DNA of 64,000 nt from Candidatus Nitrospira nitrificans (GCF_001458775.1 NZ_CZPZ01000031.1:124001-188000), one strand, 5' to 3'. Shown: positions 35,898 through 45,969, counted from the stretch's first letter. Notes: generated from the sequence alone by a model not told the origin. Program-made: numbers and translations.

Positions 35898-36134
35898 TCA
35901 ACTCGCCTTCTTCTGTTCTTCCTTCAATCGCTCGGCGATCCACAGCTTGATCACCGATTGTCTGGTGACGCCTAGACGGCTTGCCTGAGCATCCAGTGAT
36001 TCGATGATCCAACTGGGAAAATCCACATTCACTCGTCTCTGTTCATGCCCAGGACGGCGCGCTCTAGAAAGATCAAGATAAGGCGTCACGCCTTTCCCCT
36101 CATCGAACATCTTCTCGAGATTCTTGGCTTTCAT
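35898..36134 (-). CDS. CopG/BrnA-type antitoxin without a toxin partner
   Basis: The protein has 78 aa. RVNVDFPSWIIESLDAQASRLGVTRQSVIKLWIAERLKEEQ is a ribbon-helix-helix domain. The N-terminal half (LEKMFDEGKGVTPYLDLSRARRPG) resembles BrnA antitoxins. No BrnT gene lies beside it; the 90 bp upstream have no intact frame. It is therefore an orphan, or a former pair. Confidence 0.8.
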   Translation of the reverse strand: MKAKNLEKMFDEGKGVTPYLDLSRARRPGHEQRRVNVDFPSWIIESLDAQASRLGVTRQSVIKLWIAERLKEEQKKAS

Positions 36135-36227
36135 GATAGAGTTCCCCGCAACATCGAACTCAACATACCCATCCTTGTAGAAAATATACCTGCGGAGAGT
36201 TCGTCAATCCAAGAGGATTCAACACTC

Positions 36228-37040
36228 TCAACCTTCGCAACCAGCCTTCGCAGCTCGTTTCCATCCTGAAAGCACACAGCGTTGCGCGATGAGCGGGGTG
36301 AATCGGGTAATGTCTTGCGCGATGTCGGTCATGAATCGGTTGGCGAGGGACTGATCCTCGAAACATTCGTACACGTCGTCGAGAAAGCCGCCACGGAGCA
36401 GCGGGTGATGGAGAAACTCCTGACCGGCGCCAGTTTTTACTTCAAGCGGATACTCGATGGCCTCGACTCGTTCAAGATCGAGTCGTTCAAGCCAACTTCG
36501 TCCGTCCCGCGCCGATGGTCGTTCGAGCAGATAGTCCTGGAATCGCTCTCGCTCGCTGATCAGCCCTTGTCGGGTCATCGCTTGATCCACTCGCTGCCAC
36601 AGTGAATCGAATGTGCCGGAGGACGGAAAGGTCAGGACGAGCTGACCGTCCGGATTGAGATGGTCCACAAGTCCACGGACGGCCTCAAATCGATTGGGGC
36701 GAAAGAACATGACGGAGAGATTGCCTGTGATGCGATCAAATGTCGGCAGCGCGGGAGGCAGGGAACGCATATCCGCACATTCGAATCGAAGCCATGGCAA
36801 TTGCGAGCCCTGAACGGCTCTTGCACGAGCCACCTGACCGGCGCTCGCATCGATCGCCAGCACCGCACCGGTCGGACCGACTTGTTCAGCGAGATAAAAG
36901 GCCGGAATGCCGTGGCCGGATGCGACATCCAGGATCCGTAGACCGGGTCGAAGGTCCAGGTGCTGGAGTAACGAATGCGCGAACGGCGTGGACCAATAGT
37001 CGTGCTTGGGAAGAGGCCAGCGGAGCGTGTGGTCGTTCAT
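36228..37040 (-). CDS. SAM-dependent methyltransferase (class I)
   Basis: The protein has 270 aa from the ATG at 37040. Motif I is ILDVASGHGIPAFYLAEQVG (residues ~31-50), then VLAIDASAGQV, and FDRITGNLSVMFF as the post-motif strand. It lies 13 nt after the phosphoglucomutase stop, in the same direction. The substrate is unknown; UbiE-like small-molecule or quinone substrates are possible. The C-terminal third is specific to this protein. Confidence 0.85.
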   Translation of the reverse strand: MNDHTLRWPLPKHDYWSTPFAHSLLQHLDLRPGLRILDVASGHGIPAFYLAEQVGPTGAVLAIDASAGQVARARAVQGSQLPWLRFECADMRSLPPALPTFDRITGNLSVMFFRPNRFEAVRGLVDHLNPDGQLVLTFPSSGTFDSLWQRVDQAMTRQGLISERERFQDYLLERPSARDGRSWLERLDLERVEAIEYPLEVKTGAGQEFLHHPLLRGGFLDDVYECFEDQSLANRFMTDIAQDITRFTPLIAQRCVLSGWKRAAKAGCEG

Positions 37041-37053
37041 GAAACAAGCGGCA

Positions 37054-38700
37054 TCACATGGCGGCCGCCAGCGCGCTGGAAACGATTGCCTGAGCTTCAT
37101 CCTGGATCTTCTTGAGATGTTCCTTCCCTTTGAAACTCTCGGCGTAGAGCTTGTACACGTCTTCGGTCCCGGACGGTCTGGCGGCAAACCAGCCATTTCC
37201 GGTCACGACTTTCAAGCCGCCGATCGCCGCGCCGTTGCCTGGAGCCTTGGTGAGCATCGCCACGATCTTGTCGCCGGCAAGCTCCGATGCCTTCACTTGC
37301 TCGGGCGAAAGTTTGGAGAGAATGGCTTTCTGCTCCGGCGTGGCCGGGGCGTCGATCCGTTCATAGACCGGCTCGCCCAGCTCGTTCGTGAGGGCTCGGT
37401 ACAACTCGGATGGATCAAGGCCGGTCTTGGCCGTCATTTCGGCAGCCAGCAGGTCCATGATGATGCCGTCCTTATCAGTCGACCAGACTGTTCCATCGCG
37501 TCGTAAGAACGAGGCGCCGGCGCTTTCCTCGCCGCCGAAACCAAGCGAGCCATCGAGCAGACCGCTGACGAACCACTTGAAGCCTACCGGCACTTCCACC
37601 AGTTTCTGTTTCAGTTTGGCCGCGACTCGGTCGATCAAGCTGCTGCTGACCAAGGTCTTGCCGATCCCGGCGTCGGATTTCCAGCCGGGCCGACTGGCAA
37701 AGAGGTAGGCAATCGAGACGGCCAGGTAATGGTTCGGATTCATCAAACCTGAACGAGTGACGATTCCGTGCCGATCGTTGTCGGCATCATTGCCGAAAGC
37801 CACGTCAAAGCGATCTTTGAGCGCGATCAGATTCGCCATGGCATAGGGAGACGAACAGTCCATGCGGATCTTGCCGTCCCAATCCAAGGGCATGAAGCGA
37901 AAGGTTGGATCGACTGCTGGGTTCACAATCTCTATAGGAATCCCATATCGCTCGACAATCGGCTGCCAGTAGGCTGCACCGGATCCGCCGAGGGGGTCGA
38001 TCCCAAGCTTGAGCGCCGCGGCTTTGATGGTGTCCATATCAATCACATGACTCAGATCACTCACATAGGCCCCGATATAGTCGTGCGGATGTGTGGTTGA
38101 TGCGCGTCTGGCCTGTTCAACCGGAAGACGTTTGACTCCTTGGAGTTCGGTGGCGAGAAGAGCGTTGGCTCGATCTTCGATCCACTTCGTAATCTGTGTA
38201 TCGGCCGGCCCCCCGCTCGGCGGGTTGTACTTGATGCCGCCGTCTTCCGGCGGGTTGTGCGATGGCGTGATGACGATGCCATCCGCCAAGCCGGAGGTTC
38301 GGCCATGGTTGTAGGTGAGAATGGCGTGCGAGATGACCGGGGTCGGTGTGAAGCCCCCGTCCTTGTCTATGATGACTTCAACACCATTGGCGGCAAGGAC
38401 CTCAAGAGCAGTGACAAAGGCCGGCTCCGACAGCGCATGCGTGTCTTTCCCCAAATACAGCGGCCCGGTCGTGCGCTGTGCGACCCGGTATTCGCAAATT
38501 GCCTGAGCAATGGCCACGAGATGATTCTCATTGAAGCTTCGCTTGAATGAGGAGCCACGATGCCCTGATGTGCCGAATGATACTCGCTGTTCTCGAACCG
38601 AGACATCCGGTTTCTCAGTCCAGTATGCGGATAAAAGTTTCTCTACATCCACCAGGATTGAGTGGGGCGCCGGTCGGCCTGCAAGAGTATGAATAGCCAT
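37054..38700 (-). CDS. pgm: Phosphoglucomutase Pgm
   Basis: The protein has 548 aa from the ATG at 38700, close to the E. coli Pgm length of 546. The phosphoserine loop [21 protein letters not shown], the Mg loop [11 protein letters not shown] and the sugar loop [11 protein letters not shown] are present. It interconverts glucose 1-phosphate and glucose 6-phosphate for glycogen and cell-envelope synthesis. The methyltransferase gene follows downstream. Confidence 0.95.
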   Translation of the reverse strand: MAIHTLAGRPAPHSILVDVEKLLSAYWTEKPDVSVREQRVSFGTSGHRGSSFKRSFNENHLVAIAQAICEYRVAQRTTGPLYLGKDTHALSEPAFVTALEVLAANGVEVIIDKDGGFTPTPVISHAILTYNHGRTSGLADGIVITPSHNPPEDGGIKYNPPSGGPADTQITKWIEDRANALLATELQGVKRLPVEQARRASTTHPHDYIGAYVSDLSHVIDMDTIKAAALKLGIDPLGGSGAAYWQPIVERYGIPIEIVNPAVDPTFRFMPLDWDGKIRMDCSSPYAMANLIALKDRFDVAFGNDADNDRHGIVTRSGLMNPNHYLAVSIAYLFASRPGWKSDAGIGKTLVSSSLIDRVAAKLKQKLVEVPVGFKWFVSGLLDGSLGFGGEESAGASFLRRDGTVWSTDKDGIIMDLLAAEMTAKTGLDPSELYRALTNELGEPVYERIDAPATPEQKAILSKLSPEQVKASELAGDKIVAMLTKAPGNGAAIGGLKVVTGNGWFAARPSGTEDVYKLYAESFKGKEHLKKIQDEAQAIVSSALAAAM

Positions 38701-38951
38701 GCTACAGATGTAGTTCGATTGTCCGGCCGCTGTCAACTGCGAAAGGCCAGGATCCGTTGCCCGATGACTCACCCTTGTCCCGTATCATAACGTAGTGGTT
38801 ACCTTGGAGGCGCTCTTACGTCTGATGTGCGGCGTCTGATGTACGGATGGTTCTGTTCGGATGGACAGGTGTCTTCAAAACGATGAAATCAAGGAGAGAA
38901 ACCCCTTATAGAATGCCGAGTTCATGGATTTCGAGTGAGTGATCCGGTAAA

Positions 38952-41900
38952 ATGCCAAAAAGGATCCCTCTGTCATCTGAAGGGAGTGGTGTGTCCCGTC
39001 TTCGGCTTGCGCTCCTGATCGTACTCGTCCTTGTGGTGTCGGCCATCGCGTTCCTCTCATTTTCGAGGGAGCTGACCGGCCAAGATTATCTCAAAGATTT
39101 TGTCCTGGAACAGCTGGAGGAGAGCCTGGGAAGAAAGATCGATGTGCATCGTGTCAAGTTTGTGATCTTCCCGCGCATTCGAGCGGAACTCACCGATGTC
39201 AAGATTCACGATCCTGAATCAGAGCAGGTTGTTCTGACGGCCAAGCGCATCGATTTGGTCTTGCGCCTCTTGCCGCTTCTCAAAAAACAAGTGGTCGGCA
39301 AGCGATTGCTGATCGAGGAACCCACCTTGACGCTTCGGCGGAACGAACGCGGCCGCTGGAATATCTCCGACGAATTGAATGGGCAGGCCACGGATGCCGA
39401 TCAGTACACGATGGACATGATGGGGCGAACGCTTATGATCAGAGAGGCGACCCTCGTGAATGGAACGATCACGGTGATCGATGCCGCCAGACCCGACGGC
39501 ATTCGGTCTCTCAAGTTGGAGCACGTCGAGTGTCGGCTGCTGGTCCGGCCTGACCGTGGTTTGGCGGAGGTCCATGTGTCCGCGGCTCATCAAGGAGACT
39601 CAGGGCTCTCTGCTGTGTCACTGAATGGTGTCGTGAAACGAGCAGAGCCATCGGTATCGTTGTCCGGCGAAGAGACGGCTGAATCGGCCACTGGGTTTCA
39701 GTTTGACGGACAGATCGACGCCGCTGATCTCAGGATACGAGACGCGGCCGACTTTCTCGGACCCAGGCCTGTTTCCGAGCATCTTCAAGGAGCGTTGAAT
39801 CTGAAGAGTACCGTTCGCGTGATGCCGGGGGTTGCCGGATACGACATGGTTCTGTCAGGCATGACCGCGCATTTAAATAACATCACCCTAAAAGGCACGG
39901 CCAATCTGGCCGGCCTTCTAACTCCTCAGCCGACGTTTGCGGTCACGTTCAGCAGTTCTCTCGTGGCTCTCCCGCAGCTGCTGAAAACCATTCCCCCCGA
40001 CTGGATCCATTCTCAGCTGCCAGCCCTATTGGTGGATCGTCAGATCGACGGCAAGGTGCAAGTGGTGAATGCGACGCTCACTGGGTCCGCCACGACGGGC
40101 CCCCGACTTTCGACGGTCGGAGAGTTTCATGTCAGCGACGGTCGGGGCTTGATCGGCAGTGATCGGATAGCCGCGAAAGACCTCGCGGCGGTGGTGGTGG
40201 TCGAGACAGGGCGTGTTCGCATTGCGAAGGTTTCCGGCATGTACGGGGCGATGCAAATCACCGGTGGAAAGGCGGAGGTGTCGTTTCTCGACGCAGGCCC
40301 ATGGCTCGAACTGGAGATCACGGGAGAGATGGCGGCGGCGCAGTTTGTAGACTTTCTGGCGAGGACGGTGAAAGCCGAACGCGTCACGCAGTTGCTCGCG
40401 GGTATCCGTGATGCCGAGGGGATGACGCAGTCGACGTTTCGCCTCGTGGGACCGTTGAACCAGTCCGGTGGGATCACGTTTGCCGGTGGGGAAATTACGG
40501 CTCGTCAGGTCAGTCTCACCCATGTGAATTTACCAGAGCGTGTGACCGGGCTGCAGGGAAGATTTGTCTTGTCCGATGGCGCCACACAGTTTGATCAAGT
40601 GGCCGGACATCTTGGGGAAATGGCTGTGCAGGTTCACGGTGCCATCACCGGAGGACCCCAAAGCCAATATCAGGATTTCGTCGTTCGCGCGCGCGGCGAT
40701 GCAGCCCGGATCGTTCGGTGGTTTCGTTCCTCGGGCATTGAACAAACTGTGTCTGAAGGGATGCTCAGCTCGACGGTTGCGTTCTCCGGCTCGACGGCGA
40801 GACCTCATATCCAAGGGTCTGTTGTGTTGGATGAGGCCACAGTCGCGTTTGGGGTGATTGCAAAACCCGCCGGTCCTCATGCCACTGTGCAGTTTGAAGG
40901 GGTGATGCCTCAGTCCACCAGCGTCAAGCTCCAGCGAGTGGAGCTGGTCCTGCCCTCCGTGACTATTCCTGCCAAGGGAACCATGCAGTTCGGCAATGGT
41001 TTTATGATCGATATGGCTGTCACGACCGGCACGTTGTCGGTATCCAGCCTTCCGGAGTGGATATCCAAAGGTGGGCTTGAAGCGGGTAATATCGAAGTCT
41101 CGCTCGATGTCAAAGGAAAGGAGCCGGATTGGAGAACCTGGCGGGTGACCGGCTGGATGGGACTGACGAACGGGCTGATGCAGGCGAAAGGGATGGATGG
41201 GCCACTACAAGACTGCTATGCCCGCGTAAAGTTCGCCCGCAACGAGATCGAACTCAAGCGGCTGTCGTTCAAGATTCAAGGGAGCGATGTCGCCATAGAG
41301 GCCACGGTTCGAAATTGGATGGCGAAGCCGATCATCACCGGCAAGATCGAGTCCAATCAATTGGATTTGAGCCTGGTGATTCCGAAGGGGGAACGGACTC
41401 CGATCCGGGGGTTTCTCGAAACGTTGGCGGCGACCAGCCATGTCACCATGGCGGCGGCCGTTGCCCGTGGCCGATACAAGCATCTGAAATTCGGCTCGCT
41501 TGCCGCTCGAATCAATATTCAGGACGGAGTGCTGGATATCGATCGGCTTTCCGGCGAGTCCCCCCATGGGCATGTGGCCGGGCGGTTCGTCGTGCAACTT
41601 CCCCCCCAAGCGCCGGCGGATTTTGACCTGTCGTTCAGGGCTACCGGAGTCGAGCTTGAAGACCTCTTGCGGCTGACCAAAGCTCAGGTCCATGGCGCAT
41701 CGGGAGAAGTTCGCTTCAGCGGCGTGCTTCGCGGGCATGGGCGCAATCCGCATGGGGTCTATCCTTCGTTGAACGGCAAAGTTGAGTTGTTGTTGGAAAA
41801 TGGGCGCATCCTGAAAACGAATGAGCGGGCAGTCTGGAAGATCATTAGCTTGTTGAACCTCCCGGCTGTGTTGCAGGGGAAGGTCGATCTTGAAAAAGAG

Positions 41901-42353
41901 GGGTTGCCGTACAACAGGATATCCGCGACCGTTATGATTCAAAGTGGGATGTTTCAGACGGAAAATCTGATCATCGACAGCCCAATTCTGAAAATTACGG
42001 CTGCCGGGAATTATGACTTGCCGACAGACCAGCTGGATTTTGCCGTCGCGGTGAGTCCGTTCGGGTCATACTCGCAATTTCTCAAGACGATTCCGCTCTT
42101 TGGGCGAATCGTGGCAGGGGATCGCAAGGGCATCGCCACGGCGATGTTCACCATGAAGGGAGCGATGGAAGATCCCGAAGTCACCTATCTGCCGGTGAAG
42201 TCCTTTGCGTCCGGCCTATCGGGATTGGCTCAACTGGCCGTCGACGTCTTAACGAACACACTCAGCCTGCCTATCGATTTGATGACGCCGGATGAAGAGT
42301 CCGGAGTGCGCCCAAGAGATATGACTCCATCACCGGCTCCCGCCGTGCCGTGA
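38952..42353 (+). CDS. Large AsmA-family membrane-anchored protein
   Basis: The protein has 1133 aa. The start MPKRIPLSSEGSGVSRLRLALL is followed by one transmembrane helix (LIVLVLVVSAIAFLSF, ~22-40), so the rest lies in the periplasm. The first ~150 residues (DYLKDFVLEQLEESLGRKIDVHRVKFVIFPRIRAELTDVKIHDP) match the AsmA/chorein-like N-terminus. Most of the chain is repeating beta-strands, as in bridge-like lipid carriers. The C-terminal part (ENGRILKTNERAVWKIISLLNLPAVLQGK, and FAVAVSPFGSYSQFLKTIPLFGRIVAGDRKG) matches AsmA_2/DUF3971-type ends. A role in phospholipid transport to the outer membrane is inferred from the family. Confidence 0.9.
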   Translation: MPKRIPLSSEGSGVSRLRLALLIVLVLVVSAIAFLSFSRELTGQDYLKDFVLEQLEESLGRKIDVHRVKFVIFPRIRAELTDVKIHDPESEQVVLTAKRIDLVLRLLPLLKKQVVGKRLLIEEPTLTLRRNERGRWNISDELNGQATDADQYTMDMMGRTLMIREATLVNGTITVIDAARPDGIRSLKLEHVECRLLVRPDRGLAEVHVSAAHQGDSGLSAVSLNGVVKRAEPSVSLSGEETAESATGFQFDGQIDAADLRIRDAADFLGPRPVSEHLQGALNLKSTVRVMPGVAGYDMVLSGMTAHLNNITLKGTANLAGLLTPQPTFAVTFSSSLVALPQLLKTIPPDWIHSQLPALLVDRQIDGKVQVVNATLTGSATTGPRLSTVGEFHVSDGRGLIGSDRIAAKDLAAVVVVETGRVRIAKVSGMYGAMQITGGKAEVSFLDAGPWLELEITGEMAAAQFVDFLARTVKAERVTQLLAGIRDAEGMTQSTFRLVGPLNQSGGITFAGGEITARQVSLTHVNLPERVTGLQGRFVLSDGATQFDQVAGHLGEMAVQVHGAITGGPQSQYQDFVVRARGDAARIVRWFRSSGIEQTVSEGMLSSTVAFSGSTARPHIQGSVVLDEATVAFGVIAKPAGPHATVQFEGVMPQSTSVKLQRVELVLPSVTIPAKGTMQFGNGFMIDMAVTTGTLSVSSLPEWISKGGLEAGNIEVSLDVKGKEPDWRTWRVTGWMGLTNGLMQAKGMDGPLQDCYARVKFARNEIELKRLSFKIQGSDVAIEATVRNWMAKPIITGKIESNQLDLSLVIPKGERTPIRGFLETLAATSHVTMAAAVARGRYKHLKFGSLAARINIQDGVLDIDRLSGESPHGHVAGRFVVQLPPQAPADFDLSFRATGVELEDLLRLTKAQVHGASGEVRFSGVLRGHGRNPHGVYPSLNGKVELLLENGRILKTNERAVWKIISLLNLPAVLQGKVDLEKEGLPYNRISATVMIQSGMFQTENLIIDSPILKITAAGNYDLPTDQLDFAVAVSPFGSYSQFLKTIPLFGRIVAGDRKGIATAMFTMKGAMEDPEVTYLPVKSFASGLSGLAQLAVDVLTNTLSLPIDLMTPDEESGVRPRDMTPSPAPAVP

Positions 42354-42476
42354 GAGGCTCGATTCGTGACCGACTATTCTTGACCGACCCCCGCCCCCAT
42401 GTTAGCATCCGCTCAGAATGTTGAATAGGCCGCTCCTCTCACCCGCCATCCCCGCCGTTGTCACGCTGATTCATCT

Positions 42477-43625
42477 ATGAAACGCACGACGACTCCCCAA
42501 GCAGAAGTGGCCACACTGTTTATTGCCGCCAGCGAGCTTGACTCGAATCTGTACTATGCCACACGCTTCATGGCGCCGGACCCGTTCATCTATCTCGAAA
42601 TCAAAGGCGAGCGGGTGATGGTCATGAGCGATCTGGAAATGGACCGCGCCAGGACCCAAGCCTCGGTGGATCGGGTATTGTCCTACTCGGACATTGAACA
42701 GAAGGCGAAGAAACAGGGAATCAAAGACCCGACGGCAGTCGATATCGTCCACGTGGTGTTGAAAGAGTCCAAAATCCGCCGTCTTTCGGTGCCGGCAAAT
42801 TTCCCGATCATCCATGCCGCTCGATTACAAGAGCGGGGATACAGTCTCAAACCAAAGCGGGACCCGTTTTATGAGCAGCGGGTGGTGAAGACGGCTGAAG
42901 AAGTCCGTCATATCGAAGACGCGCAGCGGGCGACGGAAGAAGCCGTGGCCGCAGCCCACGCGATGTTACGCCGGGCCGAGGTCAAGGATGAGCAACTCTG
43001 GCTCGACGGCGCGGTGGTGACCTCGGAACGGATCAAAAAACTTGTCAACGTGAAGCTCATGGAGCGCGACTGCATCGCCCAGCATACGATTGTGGCAGGG
43101 GGGGAGCAAGCCTGTGATCCGCATAATGAAGGGACCGGACCGTTGCCGGCTCATCGCAGCATTATCTTCGACGTATTCCCTCGGTCGGCCACGAGTCGCT
43201 ACTTTGCCGATATGTCGCGCACGGTGATACGCGGGAAGGCAAGCGTGGAACTCAAACGGCTGTATGGCGTCGTGAAGGATGCCCAGGAAGACGCCATCGA
43301 CAAAATTAAGGACGGCGCGGATGGAATGAAGATTCATCAGGGCATCTGCGCGCGGTTTGAAAAGGCCGGATACAAGACCGGTTTGGTGAATGGACGCATG
43401 CAAGGGTATTTTCATGGGACAGGGCATGGAGTGGGGCTCGATATTCACGAGGCGCCTCGGATCAGTCGAACCGGGTCACTCCTCCAAGAGGGCCACGTCG
43501 TCACGGTCGAACCAGGGCTGTATTATCCAGGATTGGGAGCGGTCCGAATCGAAGACATGGTGTTGGTCACCAAGGACGGCTGCCGCAATCTCACCAATTT
43601 TCAAAAAGTCTTCGAGCTCGGATAG
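42477..43625 (+). CDS. M24-family Xaa-Pro aminopeptidase
   Basis: The protein has 382 aa. The creatinase-like N-terminal domain (~1-150) is followed by the pita-bread catalytic domain. The metal ligands are visible: Asp in IIFDVFPRSATSRYFADMSRT (two Asp), His in HGTGHGVGLDIHEAP, Glu in VTVEPGLYY and Glu in VRIEDMVLV. It cleaves N-terminal residues before proline. It is cytoplasmic. The archease gene follows 72 bp downstream. Confidence 0.92.
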   Translation: MKRTTTPQAEVATLFIAASELDSNLYYATRFMAPDPFIYLEIKGERVMVMSDLEMDRARTQASVDRVLSYSDIEQKAKKQGIKDPTAVDIVHVVLKESKIRRLSVPANFPIIHAARLQERGYSLKPKRDPFYEQRVVKTAEEVRHIEDAQRATEEAVAAAHAMLRRAEVKDEQLWLDGAVVTSERIKKLVNVKLMERDCIAQHTIVAGGEQACDPHNEGTGPLPAHRSIIFDVFPRSATSRYFADMSRTVIRGKASVELKRLYGVVKDAQEDAIDKIKDGADGMKIHQGICARFEKAGYKTGLVNGRMQGYFHGTGHGVGLDIHEAPRISRTGSLLQEGHVVTVEPGLYYPGLGAVRIEDMVLVTKDGCRNLTNFQKVFELG

Positions 43626-43696
43626 ACCGCGATCCGGACCAGGGTCCCACATCTCCGCATGTTCCCATCGGGTGAGCACTCCGCTTCGGCACAGAG

Positions 43697-44134
43697 ATGT
43701 CCCACGCATTTCATTTTCTGGACGACATCGCCACAGCTGATCTGGCGTTCGATGCTTCCGGCGATTCGCTTCAGGAAGTCTTTCAAGGAGCGACATGCGC
43801 CGTCATCGAAGCCTTGGCTGACCCTCCAACAGTGGGGGCCACGTGGCGGCAAACGATTGAACGAACAGATGAGGATCCTGCCGAACTGTTGTTCGATTGG
43901 CTCTCGGACCTCGTGTACTGGAAGGATGCGGCGGGGGTAGTATTTAACCGGTCTGAACTCACGCTGACTCACGAGGATCCCGGCTGTTGGAAACTGAGAG
44001 GGGCGCTGTATGGAGAGCCGGTCAATGGCTCAGTGCAGACATTGAGAGCCGATGTGAAGGGAATCACCAAGCATCTTTATCGGCTTGTCCAAGAAGGACA
44101 TCGATGGACTGTTAGAGTCGTGGTGGATGTATGA
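43697..44134 (+). CDS. Archease, RtcB cofactor protein
   Basis: The protein has 145 aa. The N-terminus MSHAFHFLDDIATADLAFDASG and the C-terminus DVKGITKHLYRLVQEGHRWTVRVVVDV fit the archease fold, in which acidic residues bind a metal and help RtcB load GTP. Its last codons overlap the rtcB ATG (ATGA). Such linkage is typical of archaea and less common in bacteria. Confidence 0.92.
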   Translation: MSHAFHFLDDIATADLAFDASGDSLQEVFQGATCAVIEALADPPTVGATWRQTIERTDEDPAELLFDWLSDLVYWKDAAGVVFNRSELTLTHEDPGCWKLRGALYGEPVNGSVQTLRADVKGITKHLYRLVQEGHRWTVRVVVDV

Positions 44135-45582
44135 AGCTCAATACCGCCATGCAGGTCGTTCGGATTACCGATGAACTGTGGGAGATCCCGCCCGGCGAGA
44201 AAGACGGCATGCTCGTTCCTGCGCGGATCTATGCCACGCCGGCCATTCTTCACTCGATGGATGCCGGCGTGTTCGAGCAAGTCACGAACGTGGCCTGCCT
44301 TCCCGGGATCAGACGGTACGCCCTCTGCATGCCGGATGGACATTGGGGTTATGGATTTCCCATTGGAGGCGTGGCCGCCTTTGATGTCCGTACGGGGATC
44401 ATCTCGCCCGGCGGCGTCGGCTATGACGTGAACTGCGGCATGCGGCTCATGAGAACCGATCTAACCCAAAAGGAAGTGCAACCGTCGCTTGAGCGATTGA
44501 TGACGGAATTATTCAGGAGAGTGCCTGCGGGGGTCGGCGCGAGCGGCTTTGTTCGGTTGGACCGCTCTTCGTTGGAAGATGTCATGGTCCATGGGGCCCG
44601 ATGGTGTATTGAGCGGGGGTTCGGTTGGCATCACGATCTGGAAGCGATGGAAGAGAGAGGCTGTATCGCCGGGGCCGACCCATCCAAAATCAGCGACCAG
44701 GCGGTCAGTCGAGGCATCAATCAGTTGGGGACCTTGGGGTCAGGGAACCATTACCTTGAGGTACAGGTCGTATCGAGCGATCGCGTCTTTGATCAAGAGA
44801 TAGCCTCAGCATGGGGCATCACCGGTCAGGACCAGATAGTCGTGATGGTTCACTGCGGGTCTCGCGGGTTCGGTCATCAGATCGCAAGTGATTACCTGAA
44901 AGTATTCGAAAAAGCGATGCGGAGATATGGGATTGCCGTCAAGGACCAGCAACTGGCTTGCGCGCCGTTTGCGTCCGTCGAAGGGCAGGACTATTTTGCG
45001 GCCATGAACTGTGCGGCCAACGTCGCTTTTGCCAACCGTCAAGTCATCACCCATCAGATCAGAGAAGCATTTGCCGCTGTATTCGGCCGATCGGCGGAAG
45101 AGCTGGGTATGGAGCTGGTCTATGACGTGGCGCACAATATTGCCAAAGTCGAACGGTATCCGGAAGGGGAGCTGGTGGTCCATCGAAAGGGTTCAACGAG
45201 AGCATTGGGGCCGGGAAGTCCTGAGCTCCCGCCACGGTATCGAACGACAGGCCAGCCGGTCATCTGCGGCGGTTCAATGGAAACGGGGTCCTATCTGTTG
45301 GCGGGAACGCAGGGAGCGGTGCGTGACACCTTTGCTTCAACGATGCATGGGTCGGGGCGCACGATGTCGCGAGCGCAGGCAAAGAAGGCTGTTCGCGGTG
45401 AACAGGTACAAAAGCAAATGAAAGAGCGGGGTATCCTTGTGAAGGCGGTCTCTATGTCCGGGCTGGCCGAAGAGGCGGGGTTTGCTTATAAGAATATCTC
45501 CGAGGTGGTCGAAGCGGTCGATCGTGCGGGAATCACAAAAACCGTGGCGGAACTTAGGCCGATCGGCAACATAAAGGGCTAG
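44131..45582 (+). CDS. rtcB: RNA-splicing ligase RtcB
   Basis: The protein has 483 aa. It joins RNA 2',3'-cyclic phosphate ends to 5'-OH ends with GTP and Mn. GGVGYDVNCGMRLMRTDL holds metal-binding Asp 99 and Cys 102. MVHCGSRGFGHQ and the catalytic-His segment TMHGSGRTMSR are present (His guanylylated). CMPDGHWGYGFPIGG is a family signature. Together with archease it forms an RNA repair or tRNA-splicing unit. A palindromic element starts right after the stop. Confidence 0.95.
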   Translation: MKLNTAMQVVRITDELWEIPPGEKDGMLVPARIYATPAILHSMDAGVFEQVTNVACLPGIRRYALCMPDGHWGYGFPIGGVAAFDVRTGIISPGGVGYDVNCGMRLMRTDLTQKEVQPSLERLMTELFRRVPAGVGASGFVRLDRSSLEDVMVHGARWCIERGFGWHHDLEAMEERGCIAGADPSKISDQAVSRGINQLGTLGSGNHYLEVQVVSSDRVFDQEIASAWGITGQDQIVVMVHCGSRGFGHQIASDYLKVFEKAMRRYGIAVKDQQLACAPFASVEGQDYFAAMNCAANVAFANRQVITHQIREAFAAVFGRSAEELGMELVYDVAHNIAKVERYPEGELVVHRKGSTRALGPGSPELPPRYRTTGQPVICGGSMETGSYLLAGTQGAVRDTFASTMHGSGRTMSRAQAKKAVRGEQVQKQMKERGILVKAVSMSGLAEEAGFAYKNISEVVEAVDRAGITKTVAELRPIGNIKG

Positions 45583-45804
45583 CAGGCTGTTGAAAAAGTC
45601 CGCCAGCTCGTTCCCCGCCTTGCCGAAGCGGCTTCGCGAGGCAGGTCCCATCGCTTGAAAGTGCGTGAAGCGTATCTGGTGAAACGTGAAGGACAGATGC
45701 AACAACAGGAAAAACCAGCGGGTAGCTGCGGCCTTGCCTGCGGAAAGGCGCGTCTCGGCGCGCCGGGGTGGACGGGTGAAACATTGGCCTTTTGAACAGC
45801 CTGC
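45583..45804. repeat. Dispersed palindromic element, copy 2 (222 bp)
   Basis: The left end GCAGGCTGTTGAAAAAGTC and the right end GGCCTTTTGAACAGCCTGC are near-complementary. The element starts one base after the rtcB stop. The ends match those of the 130-bp copy at 26776; the interior differs. Confidence 0.7.
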
Positions 45805-45822
45805 CGGTTCTTGTGAGAGGGT

Positions 45823-45969
45823 GTGGAAATAGCTTGTCATCAATCCAGATTTTCCCAGGCAGTAGTTCGGTGGTTTCGATCCGGTGGTTTTGGGTGTGAG
45901 TTTGTGAACCTCGGTCCCGACGAATGGGCCAGGCTACATGATGTGGTCAAAGATTTGGAGATGCAGTAG
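45823..45969 (+). CDS. Possible small protein or gene fragment
   Basis: A GTG-started frame of 48 codons reads VEIACHQSRFSQAVV, then RWFRSGGFGCEFVNLGP, then DEWARLHDVVKDLEMQ. GAGAGG lies upstream. The C-terminal part looks like real protein but matches no family I know. It could be the tail of a lost gene. It fills the space between the palindromic element and the convergent transhydrogenase gene, and the 28 bp after it hold nothing else. Confidence 0.25.
   Translation: MEIACHQSRFSQAVVRWFRSGGFGCEFVNLGPDEWARLHDVVKDLEMQ

Noticed and set aside
36135-36227. BrnT-like toxin upstream of the CopG/BrnA antitoxin
   Set aside because: Only 90 bp separate it from the next gene and no frame there resembles BrnT.
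38952-42353. Several open frames on the minus strand inside the AsmA gene
   Set aside because: They are shadows of the long plus-strand frame with no domain of their own.
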